Part shown: in pieces, positions 32,414-43,593 of the stretch
Layout: each line of letters begins with the position of its first letter
Numbering within the stretch: the stretch's first letter is position 1
Position numbers and translations under genes: made by a program
From: Mycolicibacterium gadium
GTDB taxonomy: Bacteria; Actinomycetota; Actinomycetes; Mycobacteriales; Mycobacteriaceae
NCBI RefSeq assembly: GCF_010728925.1
Contig: NZ_AP022608.1
Coordinates: 1,178,001-1,242,000, forward strand
DNA: 64,000 nucleotides
Direction: 5' to 3'
The notes under the pieces: generated by a model
Seen by the model: the letters and a program-made list of their open reading frames with translations, nothing else
Database searches by the model: none
What the model was told of the DNA's origin: nothing

Positions 32414-32922
32414 GCCTCGGCCGCCCGCGCGCGACGGTAGTGCCTGCGGGCTTTCAGCCGGTTGCCGCAGATGGCCATCGAACACCATCTGGCGGTGTTG
32501 GGCTTGCTGCGGTCGATGAGGAACAACCGGCATTCGTCGTTAGCGCATGGACGCAGCCGGCCCGGGCTGAAGATTCGCAGCGCGTCCCAGGCCAGGACCG
32601 CACGCGCGGCGCCGGAAGCACCGTCGACCCGCCAGTCCAAGCCGTCGTCGCCTGCGACCGGCCGCACGCGGACGTCGTCGACAAAGCGCTTGAGCGCCGT
32701 GGGATCGGCCTGGCCGCGCACCACCTTCTGCAGAGTCGAGCGTGCCTGGCGCAGGGTTGCGAGCTCTGCCTTGGTGTACGCGACATCGTGCGCACGCATC
32801 CAGACCTTCGCTTCTGCCGAATCAGCGAGACCGTCATGCACGATGCCGTCGATGACAGGCGTTGTGTTGAGCAGATCGAGCAGAAACGCCTCGTCCGGCG
32901 GGGCCGCCACCACCAAATCCAT
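32410..32922 (-). CDS. CGNR zinc-finger/ABATE-domain protein, likely regulator
   Basis: A 170-residue protein of the ABATE plus CGNR family. The N-terminal helical ABATE domain (residues about 5-115) is of unknown ligand. The C-terminal zinc finger has Cys126, Cys131, Cys147 and Cys152, the last in the family signature CGNR, followed by a basic helix (RLKARRHYRRAR) that could contact DNA. Translationally coupled to the MOSC fusion gene and divergent from the alpha/beta hydrolase gene, so it may regulate both. DNA binding is inferred from the family, not shown. Confidence 0.85.
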   Translation of the reverse strand: MDLVVAAPPDEAFLLDLLNTTPVIDGIVHDGLADSAEAKVWMRAHDVAYTKAELATLRQARSTLQKVVRGQADPTALKRFVDDVRVRPVAGDDGLDWRVDGASGAARAVLAWDALRIFSPGRLRPCANDECRLFLIDRSKPNTARWCSMAICGNRLKARRHYRRARAAEA

Positions 32923-32942
32923 ATCTAACCTCCAAATTGATA

Positions 32943-32971
32943 TTGACAGGTTACACCAAAGCGAGTAGACA
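32943..32971 (+). promoter_or_regulatory. Candidate promoter of the alpha/beta hydrolase gene
   Basis: A perfect TTGACA at 32943-32948 is followed after 17 bases by TAGACA at 32966-32971, an imperfect -10. The intergenic stretch is AT rich compared with its neighbours. The hydrolase ATG follows AAAGGAG by six bases. Confidence 0.5.
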
Positions 32972-33008
32972 TGTGACTAACTGGTAACGAATATAAAAGG
33001 AGTTAGTC

Positions 33009-33878
33009 ATGGGAGTTCAGGTACACCACCGCTACGCCACCGTCGATCACCATCGGTTGTTCTACCGCGAAGCGGGCCCGCAGGATGCGCCGACGCTCGT
33101 CCTACTGCATGGCTTCCCCACGAGTTCGTTCATGTTTCGCGACCTCATCCCCCGGCTCGCCGACCGCTACCACGTAATCGCACCGGACCACCTCGGCTTC
33201 GGACTCTCCGACGCGCCGTCCGTCGACGAATTCGATTACACCTTCGACGCGCTGACCGACCTCACCGAAGGACTTCTTGCCCAACTGGGGGTGAGACGAT
33301 ATGCCATCTACGTCCAGGATTACGGCGCGCCCATCGGATGGCGCCTGGCGCTGCGGCACCCGCAGGCGATCAGCGCGATCGTCACGCAGAACGGCAACGG
33401 CTACGACGAGGGCTTCGTCGAGAGTTTCTGGAACACGGTCTGGGACTACCAGCGCGACCAGAACCCCGAGACCGAGGCCGGAGTGCGCAGCGCGCTCAGC
33501 ATCGAGGGAATCAGATGGCAGTACGTCACCGGTGTCGACGACGAATCCCTCGTGAGTCCCGACACGTGGATCCACGATGCGGCCCTGGTGAGCCGGCCGG
33601 GCAACGACCAAATCCAGCTCACGCTGTTCCGCGACTACGCGACCAACGCGCCGATGTATCCGGCGCTGCATGACTACCTGCGCACCAGCAAGGTCCCGGT
33701 GCTCGCCGTGTGGGGTCAGGCCGACCCGATCTTCGGGCCTGACGGCGCCCGCGCGTTCGGCAAGGACGCGCACCACGCCGAGATCCACCTCCTCGAGGGC
33801 GGCCACTTCCTGCTGGAGACCGCTGCCGAAGATGTCGCCGAACTCATGCGGTCGTTCCTGCAGCGAATCGCCGCGTAG
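33009..33878 (+). CDS. Alpha/beta hydrolase with Asp nucleophile (epoxide hydrolase/dehalogenase-like)
   Basis: Cytoplasmic hydrolase of 289 residues. The catalytic triad is Asp104 (YVQDYGAP), Asp239 (WGQADPIFG) and His266 (EGGHFLLE), with the oxyanion motif HGFPTSS at 34-40. An Asp nucleophile places it with epoxide hydrolases and haloalkane dehalogenases rather than serine esterases. The halide-stabilising residues of haloalkane dehalogenases (Trp after the nucleophile; Asn or Glu after HG) are Tyr105 and Phe36 here, so an epoxide hydrolase or different C-X hydrolase is more likely. It lies 30 bp upstream of a 2-haloacid dehalogenase gene on the same strand, probably one transcript. Confidence 0.88.
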   Translation: MGVQVHHRYATVDHHRLFYREAGPQDAPTLVLLHGFPTSSFMFRDLIPRLADRYHVIAPDHLGFGLSDAPSVDEFDYTFDALTDLTEGLLAQLGVRRYAIYVQDYGAPIGWRLALRHPQAISAIVTQNGNGYDEGFVESFWNTVWDYQRDQNPETEAGVRSALSIEGIRWQYVTGVDDESLVSPDTWIHDAALVSRPGNDQIQLTLFRDYATNAPMYPALHDYLRTSKVPVLAVWGQADPIFGPDGARAFGKDAHHAEIHLLEGGHFLLETAAEDVAELMRSFLQRIAA

Positions 33879-33908
33879 ATATCCACAGGTCACGACAATG
33901 GGATTGGC

Positions 33909-34622
33909 ATGGCAACCGAAATGACCGAGCGCTTAGCGGTCCTCGTATTCGATGTCAACGAGACGCTGCTCGACATCGAGTCGCTGGCGCCGCACTTCGA
34001 GCGGATGTTCGGCGACCGCGGCGTGCTCCGCGAGTGGTTCAACCAACTCGTCATGTATTCGATGGCGGTCACGCTGTCCGGCAACTACGTCGACTTCTTC
34101 GCTCTCGGACAAGCGGTGCTGCGGATGATCGGCGGCAGTCGCCAGACGTCGATCACCGAGGGCGACCTCGAGGACCTGGCCTACGGCATGCGCACGATGC
34201 CCGCCCACCCGGATGTCGCCGACGGGCTGGCAGCTCTACGTGCACAGGGGTATCGGCTTGTCACGCTGACGAATTCGCCGCCGAAACCTGGTGTGCCGAC
34301 ACCCTTGGCGAGCGCCGGCCTTGCCCAGTTCTTCGAACGGCAGTTCAGTGTCGACACCTGGCGCGTGTTCAAGCCCTCTCCAGGGCTCTACACCGGAGTG
34401 GCCGACGAGCTCAATGTGGAGCCATCGGACTGCATGATGGTCGCCGCTCACGTGTGGGACACCGTCGGTGCACAGTCGGCGGGGTTCAGCGGCGCGCTGC
34501 TCACCCGCCCCGGTAACGCTCCAGTGCCCATTCCGGAGTTACCTCAGCCCGACATCATCGTCGCGGACGTGCGGGAGCTCGCCCAGCGACTGGGGCCGAC
34601 TGGATCGGTGGTCAAAGTCTGA
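33909..34622 (+). CDS. Haloacid dehalogenase, type II (L-2-haloacid dehalogenase-like)
   Basis: HAD-superfamily hydrolase of 237 residues. Motif I is FDVNETLLD with nucleophile Asp15. Motif II is TLTNSPP, motif III the lysine in VFKPSPGLY, and motif IV VAAHVWDTVGA, the form typical of type II 2-haloacid dehalogenases (AHxWD). Expected reaction: hydrolytic removal of halide from a 2-haloalkanoate to give a hydroxy acid. It follows the alpha/beta hydrolase gene closely, and its stop is 6 bp from the convergent sufT stop with a hairpin between. Other substrates (phosphates) are possible but less likely with this motif set. Confidence 0.9.
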   Translation: MATEMTERLAVLVFDVNETLLDIESLAPHFERMFGDRGVLREWFNQLVMYSMAVTLSGNYVDFFALGQAVLRMIGGSRQTSITEGDLEDLAYGMRTMPAHPDVADGLAALRAQGYRLVTLTNSPPKPGVPTPLASAGLAQFFERQFSVDTWRVFKPSPGLYTGVADELNVEPSDCMMVAAHVWDTVGAQSAGFSGALLTRPGNAPVPIPELPQPDIIVADVRELAQRLGPTGSVVKV

Positions 34623-34634
34623 CGTCGGTCAGAC
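34617..34634. terminator. Bidirectional hairpin between HAD gene and sufT
   Basis: GTCTGAC, loop GTCG, GTCAGAC: a perfect seven-base stem spanning the two convergent stop codons. There is no long U-tract, as usual in mycobacteria. Its placement suits termination of both transcripts. Confidence 0.55.
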
Positions 34635-34953
34635 GGTAAAGCCCAACGCGCGCAGCTGTTCGCGGCCATCCTCGGTGATCTTGTCCGGTCCCCACGGCGG
34701 ATTCCACACCCAGTTGATCTTGATCTCCTTGACCAGACCGCTGCCGACCAGTGCGGTACGCGACTGGTCCTCGATCACGTCGGTCAGCGGGCAGGCCGCC
34801 GACGTCAGCGTCATGTCGATCAACGCGACGTCGCCCTGCTCGCCCTTCTCGACGTTCAAGCCGTAGACGAGACCGAGGTCGACGACGTTGATCCCGAGCT
34901 CCGGATCGACGACGTCGCGCATCGCCTCTTCCAGGTCGGCAAGCATTTCGTCG

Positions 34954-34976
<23 letters not shown>
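34629..34976 (-). CDS. sufT: SUF-associated DUF59 protein SufT
   Basis: Iron-sulfur carrier or maturation factor of the MIP18/DUF59 family, 115 residues, equivalent to Rv1466. The family motif DPELGINVVDLGLVY is at about residues 23-37, and the conserved Cys lies in SAACPLTD. The C-terminal NPPWGPDKITEDGR is also typical. The ATG follows GAGGAG; an in-frame earlier start is rejected. It overlaps the sufU 3' end by 23 bp and is the last gene of the SUF operon. Confidence 0.95.
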
Positions 34977-37457
<2,481 letters not shown>

Positions 37458-37461
<4 letters not shown>

Positions 37462-38636
37462 GAGGTGGCTGTCCTCGATTCGGTGATTTCTAGTTCGTGT
37501 TCGATGGCCTCGGTGAGGCGTTCTCGCACTGCGGGAACGGCGATCTTCTGAATGAGCTCGCCGAAGAAGCCCCGGACGACAAGGCGCCTGGCCTGGTCCT
37601 CGGGGATACCGCGTGCCTGCAGGTAAAACAGTTGCTCGTCGTCGAACCGTCCGGTGGCACTGGCGTGCCCGGCGCCGGCGATCTCGCCGGTCTCGATTTC
37701 GAGGTTCGGCACCGAGTCGGCGCGGGCGCCGTCGGTGAGCACGAGGTTGCGGTTGGTCTCGAACGTGTCGGTGCCCGTCGCCGCCGCCCGGATCAGCACG
37801 TCGCCGACCCACACGGTGTGCGCATCGGGTTTCGCGGAGTCCGGATCACCTTGCAGCGCACCCTTGTACGTGACATGTGAGCGGCAGTTGGGCTGGGCGT
37901 GGTCGACGAGCAGACGCGATTCGAAGTGCTGGCCATCGTCGGCGAAATACAGGCCGAGCAGCTCGGCGTCGCCGCCCGGCGCACAGAACGTGGTCCGCGC
38001 AGTGAGTCGCACCAGGTCACCGCCCAGGGTGACCGCGACGTGCCGCAGCACCGCGTCCTTGCCCAGCGCAGCGTGATGGCTGCTGACGTGAACGGCGTCG
38101 TCGGCCCAATCGACGATCGACACGACGGTCAGCCGTGCCGCGTCCTCGACGACGAATTCGACGTTGTCGGCGTACGTTCCGCTGCCGCGATGATCGATGA
38201 CGATCACAGCTTCACCGAGCTCGCCAACGCGCACCTGCAGGTGACCGTAGGCCGTCGCACCCTCGCCCGGGCCGGTGATGCCGATTTCGATGGGCTGTTC
38301 GCAGACGACGTTCCTCGGGACGGTCACCAGGGTCGCACTGTTGAACGACGAGAACGCTTGGGCGGCAACTCGATCAGCGGGTACGCCGCCCTGGCCGAGG
38401 CGCTCGTCGCCGCGGCGCACCGTTTCCACGCTGACGCTCGCGCATTCGGATACCTCGATGGTCGCGGCGCCGGTGGCTACGGCGGATCCGTCGTGCAGAC
38501 CGCGCAGGCGTTTGAGCGGGGTGAAGCGCCAGATCTCGTCGCGGCCGCCGGGCACCTCGAAAGCGTCGACGTCGAACGACGTGAACAACTCCCCTTTGTT
38601 GGCGCCCTCGACCGCATTGGTGAGGTTCTGAGTCAT
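37458..38636 (-). CDS. sufD: SufD scaffold subunit
   Basis: SufB paralogue of 392 residues forming the SufB-SufD heterodimer bound to SufC. It has the beta-helix core and the C-terminal helical region with DEQLFYLQARGIPEDQARRLVVRGFF, matching the equivalent segment of SufB. Start ATG abuts the sufB stop with no gap. Equivalent to Rv1462. Confidence 0.96.
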
Positions 38637-40064
38637 CTAGCCGACCGCGCCTTCCATCTGCAGCTCGATCAGACGGTTCAGTTCGAGTGCGTATTCCATC
38701 GGGAGTTCCTTCGCGATCGGCTCGACGAAGCCGCGCACCACCATCGCCATCGCCTCGTCCTCGGTCATCCCGCGGCTCATCAGATAGAACAGCTGGTCCT
38801 CGCTGACCTTCGACACCGTGGCTTCGTGGCCCATAGTGACGTCGTCCTCGCGGATGTCGACGTAGGGATAGGTGTCACTGCGGCTGATGGTGTCGACAAG
38901 TAGCGCATCGCATTTCACGCTGGACCGCGAGCCGTGCGCACCCTTGTTGACCTGAACCAGGCCGCGATAGGACGCGCGACCGCCGCCGCGTGCGACAGAC
39001 TTCGACACGATGTTGCTCGAGGTGTTCGGCGCCAGGTGAAGCATCTTCGCGCCGGTGTCCTGATGCTGACCCTCGCCCGCGAACGCCACCGAAAGCACCT
39101 CGCCCTTGGCGTGCTCGCCGGTCATCCACACGGCGGGGTACTTCATCGTGACCTTTGAGCCGATGTTGCCGTCGACCCACTCCATGGTGGCGCCGGCTTC
39201 CGCCCGCGCTCTTTTCGTGACGAGGTTGTAGACGTTGTTCGACCAGTTCTGAATCGTCGTGTAACGGCAACGGCCACCAGGCTTCACGATGATCTCGACA
39301 ACGGCCGAGTGCAACGAGTCGCTCTTGTAGATCGGCGCAGTACACCCCTCGACGTAGTGCACGTAGGCGTCTTCGTCGACGATGATCAGCGTGCGCTCGA
39401 ACTGGCCCATGTTCTCGGTGTTGATGCGGAAGTACGCCTGCAGCGGGATGTCGACGTGGACACCCTTTGGCACGTAGATGAACGAACCACCCGACCAGAC
39501 AGCGGTGTTCAGCGCGGAGAACTTGTTGTCACCGGCCGGGATCACCGTGCCGAAGTACTGCTTGAAGAGCTCGGGATGCTCACGTAGCCCGGAGTCGGTG
39601 TCCAGGAAGATGACGCCTTGAGCCTCCAGATCCTCGCGGATCGAGTGGTAGACGACCTCCGACTCGTACTGCGCGGCGACACCGGACACCAGGCGCTGCT
39701 TCTCCGCCTCGGGGATGCCGAGCTTGTCGTAGGTGTTCCGGATGTCCTCAGGCAGGTCATCCCACGTGGCGGCCTGCTTTTCGCTGGACCGCACGAAGTA
39801 CTTGATGTTGTCGAAGTAGATGCCCTCGAGGTTGGAACCCCAATTCGGCATCGGCTTCTTGTCGAATGTGCGCAGCGCCTTCAGCCGGGTCTGCAGCATC
39901 CATTCGGGCTCGCTCTTCTTGGCGGAGATGTCGCGCACCACTGCCTCAGACAGCCCGCGCTGAGCGCTGGCGCCCGCGACGTCGGAATCCGCCCAGCCAT
40001 AGCCGTATCGACCCAGCGACTCGATGGTCTGCTCCTGGGTCAGGGCCTCGGGGGTGGTCGTCAT
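38637..40064 (-). CDS. sufB: SufB Fe-S assembly scaffold (no intein)
   Basis: Main scaffold of the SUF machine, 475 residues. The beta-helix region contains the conserved Cys in [12 protein letters not shown] and in [10 protein letters not shown], and the C-terminus has [24 protein letters not shown]. The reading frame is continuous at the normal intein-free length, whereas M. tuberculosis SufB (Rv1461) carries an intein. The ATG at 40064 overlaps the sufR stop (ATGA); an open extension upstream is rejected. Confidence 0.97.
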   Translation of the reverse strand: MTTTPEALTQEQTIESLGRYGYGWADSDVAGASAQRGLSEAVVRDISAKKSEPEWMLQTRLKALRTFDKKPMPNWGSNLEGIYFDNIKYFVRSSEKQAATWDDLPEDIRNTYDKLGIPEAEKQRLVSGVAAQYESEVVYHSIREDLEAQGVIFLDTDSGLREHPELFKQYFGTVIPAGDNKFSALNTAVWSGGSFIYVPKGVHVDIPLQAYFRINTENMGQFERTLIIVDEDAYVHYVEGCTAPIYKSDSLHSAVVEIIVKPGGRCRYTTIQNWSNNVYNLVTKRARAEAGATMEWVDGNIGSKVTMKYPAVWMTGEHAKGEVLSVAFAGEGQHQDTGAKMLHLAPNTSSNIVSKSVARGGGRASYRGLVQVNKGAHGSRSSVKCDALLVDTISRSDTYPYVDIREDDVTMGHEATVSKVSEDQLFYLMSRGMTEDEAMAMVVRGFVEPIAKELPMEYALELNRLIELQMEGAVG

Positions 40065-40780
40065 GTCGACGCTCCTAGCTTGTGTGTGGTGGTGGCTTCG
40101 GCGGGGGCTGTGTGCCGAAGGGTGTTGCTCTCGGTGAGCGGCACGTGCGTCGTACACGCGCAGTTACCGTTGACGATCGTGGCGAGCCTCTGTACATGCG
40201 TACCCAGGATCTCGGCGAAGGCCTCTCGCTCGGTCTCGCACAGCTCGGGGAACTCTTCGGCGACGTGCGATACCGGGCAGTGATGCTGGCATAGCTCGAT
40301 TCCGTGCAACGGGGCGCTCACCTCTGTGGCGGTTGCGGCATACCCGGCCTCGGTCAGTGCTCCTGCTACACGCTCGACGACTGATTCAACGTCATCGGGT
40401 CCCTCGGTTACTCCCGAGAGGATGGTGTCGATGCGGCGGCGGGCGAACGTGCGCACGGCGTCGTCGCCACCGATCTCGCGTAGCTGGCGCATGGCCGCGG
40501 CCGCGAGGTCGTCATAGGCGTGACCCATCTTGGCGCGTCCGGCCGCGGTCAACCGGTAGCGCTTGGCGGGACGTCCTCGCCCGCTGTGTTGCCAGGCCGC
40601 TGCCGCGCTGGACTGTGCATCTCCGGCGTCCATCAGCGCGTCGAGATGCCTGCGCACGCCCGCGGCCGAGATTCCGAGCTGCTCGCCTATCTCACCTGCG
40701 GTGACGGGTCCGGACTCCAGCAGGTGCCGGACGATGGCGCCACGGGTGTGGCGATCGGTTCCGTCCGGGCCGAATTTCAC
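40061..40780 (-). CDS. sufR: Fe-S responsive repressor SufR
   Basis: ArsR/DeoR-like winged-helix repressor of the suf operon, 239 residues from the chosen start. The HTH lies at about residues 26-48 ([21 protein letters not shown]). C-terminal cysteines 164, 168, 181, 207 and 209 include the Cys-x12-Cys spacing (168-181) typical of SufR cluster ligands. The frame continues upstream; a GTG at 40825 would give 254 residues. I prefer GTG 40780 because CACAAT six bases before it could serve as a leaderless -10, inside the proposed operator. It senses cluster or iron status and oxidative stress in relatives. Confidence 0.9.
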   Translation of the reverse strand: MKFGPDGTDRHTRGAIVRHLLESGPVTAGEIGEQLGISAAGVRRHLDALMDAGDAQSSAAAAWQHSGRGRPAKRYRLTAAGRAKMGHAYDDLAAAAMRQLREIGGDDAVRTFARRRIDTILSGVTEGPDDVESVVERVAGALTEAGYAATATEVSAPLHGIELCQHHCPVSHVAEEFPELCETEREAFAEILGTHVQRLATIVNGNCACTTHVPLTESNTLRHTAPAEATTTHKLGAST

Positions 40781-40793
40781 AACACCATTGTGA
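40777..40793. promoter_or_regulatory. Candidate SufR operator
   Basis: TCACAA, spacer CACCA, TTGTGA: a perfect six-base inverted repeat with five-base spacer. It covers the proposed sufR -10 and start codon. It resembles the reported mycobacterial SufR site (ACACT-N5-TGTGA, from memory) in spacing and in the TGTGA half. Confidence 0.6.
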
Positions 40794-40856
40794 CGGAATT
40801 CGGAAACCCGGTCTAGCAAGGTCACCCTTACGTGAGCGCCGTCATACGATCGCCGG

Positions 40857-41864
40857 GTGAGTGAAACGAACCGACGACTCGTCCTGGCCGCCCGTCCCTC
40901 CGGACTCGTCGATGAGAGCACCGTGCGTATGGAGCCGGAACCGGCACCCGAACCCGTCGACGGCGTGGCTCTGGTGAAGGTCCGGTATCTGTCCATCGAC
41001 CCCACGATTCGCACGTGGATGGACGACGTGCCCAGCTATCTGCCGCCGATCCAGATCGGCGAGGTCATCCGCAGCGGCGGCGTCGGTGAGGTCATCGAGA
41101 GCCGGACCGACGCGTATCAGCCAGGTCAGCTGCTGTTCGGCATGACCGGGTGGCAGGACTACGTGATCGCGGATGCGGGCGAGAAGGCGATGACCGTGCT
41201 GCCGGACGGCGTGCCACCCGGAATCGCCATCGGCATCCTTGGCGTCACCGGCATGACCGCCTACTTCGGCATCACCGACGTCGGTCAGATCAAAGAGGGC
41301 GACGTCGTGGTGGTCTCCGGCGCCGCGGGCGCCACCGGCTCGGCGGCCGGCCAGATCGCGAAGATCAAGGGTGCGAAGAAGGTCGTCGGGATCGCGGGCG
41401 GGCCCGAGAAGTGCGCCCACATCGTCGACGAACTCGGCTTCGACGAGGCGATCGACTACAAGTCCCAGAACGTCGCCGCACGTCTTCACGACGCCTGCCC
41501 CGACGGCATCGACCTGTACTTCGACAACGTCGGCGGGTCGATCCTCAACGACTGTCTCGCGAATCTGGCGCTGCGGGGCCGCGTCGTGCTGTGCGGCGCG
41601 ATCTCCACCTACAACGACGACGGCCCGCCGGTGGGTCCGAGCAACTACCTGACCCTGCTTGTGCGCCGTGGACGCATGGAAGGCTTCATCATCCTCGACT
41701 ATCTCGACCGCTTCCCCGAGGCCCAGCTCGAGATGGCGGGCTGGATCGCCGAAGGCAAGATCAAGTCGTCCGAGCACGTCGTCGAGGGCCTCGAGAACGC
41801 ACCCGACGCATTGAACCTGTTGTTCAGCGGTGGAAACACCGGCAAGGTGATCGTCGCGCTCTAA
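40857..41864 (+). CDS. MDR-family NADP-dependent oxidoreductase (PTGR-like)
   Basis: Zinc-independent medium-chain reductase of the prostaglandin/leukotriene reductase type, 335 residues. The N-terminal GroES-like domain contains SIDPTIRTWM. The Rossmann domain has the AAGATGSAAGQIAKIKGAK nucleotide loop near residues 160-178 and the family motif FDNVGG. It likely reduces double bonds of alpha,beta-unsaturated carbonyls with NADPH. GTG start. Divergent from sufR with 76 bp between, so SufR could influence it. Confidence 0.9.
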   Translation: MSETNRRLVLAARPSGLVDESTVRMEPEPAPEPVDGVALVKVRYLSIDPTIRTWMDDVPSYLPPIQIGEVIRSGGVGEVIESRTDAYQPGQLLFGMTGWQDYVIADAGEKAMTVLPDGVPPGIAIGILGVTGMTAYFGITDVGQIKEGDVVVVSGAAGATGSAAGQIAKIKGAKKVVGIAGGPEKCAHIVDELGFDEAIDYKSQNVAARLHDACPDGIDLYFDNVGGSILNDCLANLALRGRVVLCGAISTYNDDGPPVGPSNYLTLLVRRGRMEGFIILDYLDRFPEAQLEMAGWIAEGKIKSSEHVVEGLENAPDALNLLFSGGNTGKVIVAL

Positions 41865-41880
41865 CGATTACGCTGCACTG

Positions 41881-43593
41881 ATGGCCGCGCGCTCCGGCTC
41901 CCTCAGCTCGTCGATTGCCAAGTGGCACGCCGACGAGCGCGCCGTCGGCTCACCACTCAACGACACCGAAGTCATCGCGATGCGCAGGACGCGCCTGTTC
42001 GGTGCGACGGGCACGGTACTGATGGCGATCGGCGCGCTGGGCGTCGGCGCCCGCCCGGTGGTGCAGGACCCGACGTTCGGCGTTCGGCTGCTGAACCTGC
42101 CGTCGCGGATTCAGACGGTCTCGCTGACCATGACGACCACCGGCGCGGTGATGATGGCGCTCGCGTGGTTGATGCTCGGACGCTTCGCCCTCGGCAATCG
42201 CCGCATGTCCCGCAGCCAACTGGACCGCACGCTGCTGCTGTGGGTGCTGCCGCTGCTCATCGCGCCGCCGATGTACAGCCGCGACGTCTACTCCTATCTG
42301 GCACAGAGCGAGATCGCGGTCAAGGGCCTCGACCCGTATCGGGTCGGCCCCGCACCCGGGCTCGGGTTGGATCACGTCTTCACGCTGTCGGTGCCGAACA
42401 TGTGGCGCGACACCCCGGCGCCGTACGGGCCGCTATTCCTGTGGATCGGTGAGGGTATATCGCGCATCACCGGGGAGAACATCGTCGCCGCGGTGCTCTG
42501 TCATCGCCTGATGGTGCTGCTCGGTGTCGGCCTGATTGTTTGGGCCACACCACGTTTGGCGCGGCGGTGCGGTGTGGCTGAGGTGAGCGCGCTGTGGCTC
42601 GGCGCGGCCAACCCGCTGCTGATCATGCATCTGGTCGCCGGCATCCACAACGAGGCGTTGATGCTGGGCCTGATGCTGGCGGGCACCGAGTTCGCGCTGC
42701 GGGGCATCGATGCCGCCCGGCCGTTGATCCCGAAACCATTGGCCTGGCCGCAGGGACCGGAGGCCTGGGCGCGGTGGCGACCGTCGCTGATGCTCCTCAT
42801 CGGCGTCGTGCTCATCACGATGTCTTCTCAGGTCAAGCTGCCATCGCTGCTCGCACTGGGCTTCGTGGCCATGGCCCTTGCGTGCCGTTGGGGTGGCACT
42901 TTCAAGGCATTCATTCTCGCCGGCGGATCGCTCACCGCGGTGTCGGTGGCGGTGATGGCGCTGATCGGCTGGGCCAGCGGACTCGGGTTCGGCTGGCTCT
43001 TCACCCTGGGCACCGCGAACGTGGTGCGCAGCTGGATGTCCCTGCCTACCCTGGCCGCACTGGGCACCGGACAGGTCGGGATTCTGCTCGGGCTCGGCGA
43101 TCACACCACGGCGATCCTCGGGCTGACCCGTGCCATCGGTGTCAGCGTCATCGCCGTGCTGGTGACCTGGCTGCTGCTGGCAGTGCTCCGCGGGCGACTG
43201 CATCCGGTCGGCGGGCTCGGTGTCGCACTCGGTCTGACCGTGCTGCTGTTCCCGGTGGTTCAGCCCTGGTACGTGCTCTGGGCAGTCATTCCGCTCGCCG
43301 CGTGGGCCACCCGCCCGGCGTTCCGCACGACGACAATCGTGGTCACGTTGGTGGTGGGCATCTTCGGCCCGACGGCCAACGGCGACCGCTTCACCTTGTT
43401 CCAGATCCTGCTGGCCGTCGTGGCGAGCACGGTGATCGCCCTGCTGCTCATGGCGCTGACCTACAACCATCTGCCGTGGCGAAGGATCCCCGGCGAGAAC
43501 ACCACTGACGACGGCGTGCAGCCCGCCGCCGAGAAGCCCCCGCTACCGCCGACCCCACCGGTGAAGCCCGACGCCTACGCTGAATCCCCGTGA
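41881..43593 (+). CDS. mptB: Alpha-1,6-mannopyranosyltransferase MptB
   Basis: Polytopic GT-C glycosyltransferase of 570 residues using polyprenyl-phosphomannose to build the proximal alpha-1,6 mannan core of lipomannan/lipoarabinomannan. About 12-13 hydrophobic helices are visible. The first extracytoplasmic loop has the acidic MYSRDVYSYLAQ stretch typical of GT-C catalytic loops. The C-terminal tail is Pro rich. It is in the place of Rv1459c. Its stop overlaps the start of the ABC ATPase gene (GTGA). Confidence 0.92.
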   Translation: MAARSGSLSSSIAKWHADERAVGSPLNDTEVIAMRRTRLFGATGTVLMAIGALGVGARPVVQDPTFGVRLLNLPSRIQTVSLTMTTTGAVMMALAWLMLGRFALGNRRMSRSQLDRTLLLWVLPLLIAPPMYSRDVYSYLAQSEIAVKGLDPYRVGPAPGLGLDHVFTLSVPNMWRDTPAPYGPLFLWIGEGISRITGENIVAAVLCHRLMVLLGVGLIVWATPRLARRCGVAEVSALWLGAANPLLIMHLVAGIHNEALMLGLMLAGTEFALRGIDAARPLIPKPLAWPQGPEAWARWRPSLMLLIGVVLITMSSQVKLPSLLALGFVAMALACRWGGTFKAFILAGGSLTAVSVAVMALIGWASGLGFGWLFTLGTANVVRSWMSLPTLAALGTGQVGILLGLGDHTTAILGLTRAIGVSVIAVLVTWLLLAVLRGRLHPVGGLGVALGLTVLLFPVVQPWYVLWAVIPLAAWATRPAFRTTTIVVTLVVGIFGPTANGDRFTLFQILLAVVASTVIALLLMALTYNHLPWRRIPGENTTDDGVQPAAEKPPLPPTPPVKPDAYAESP

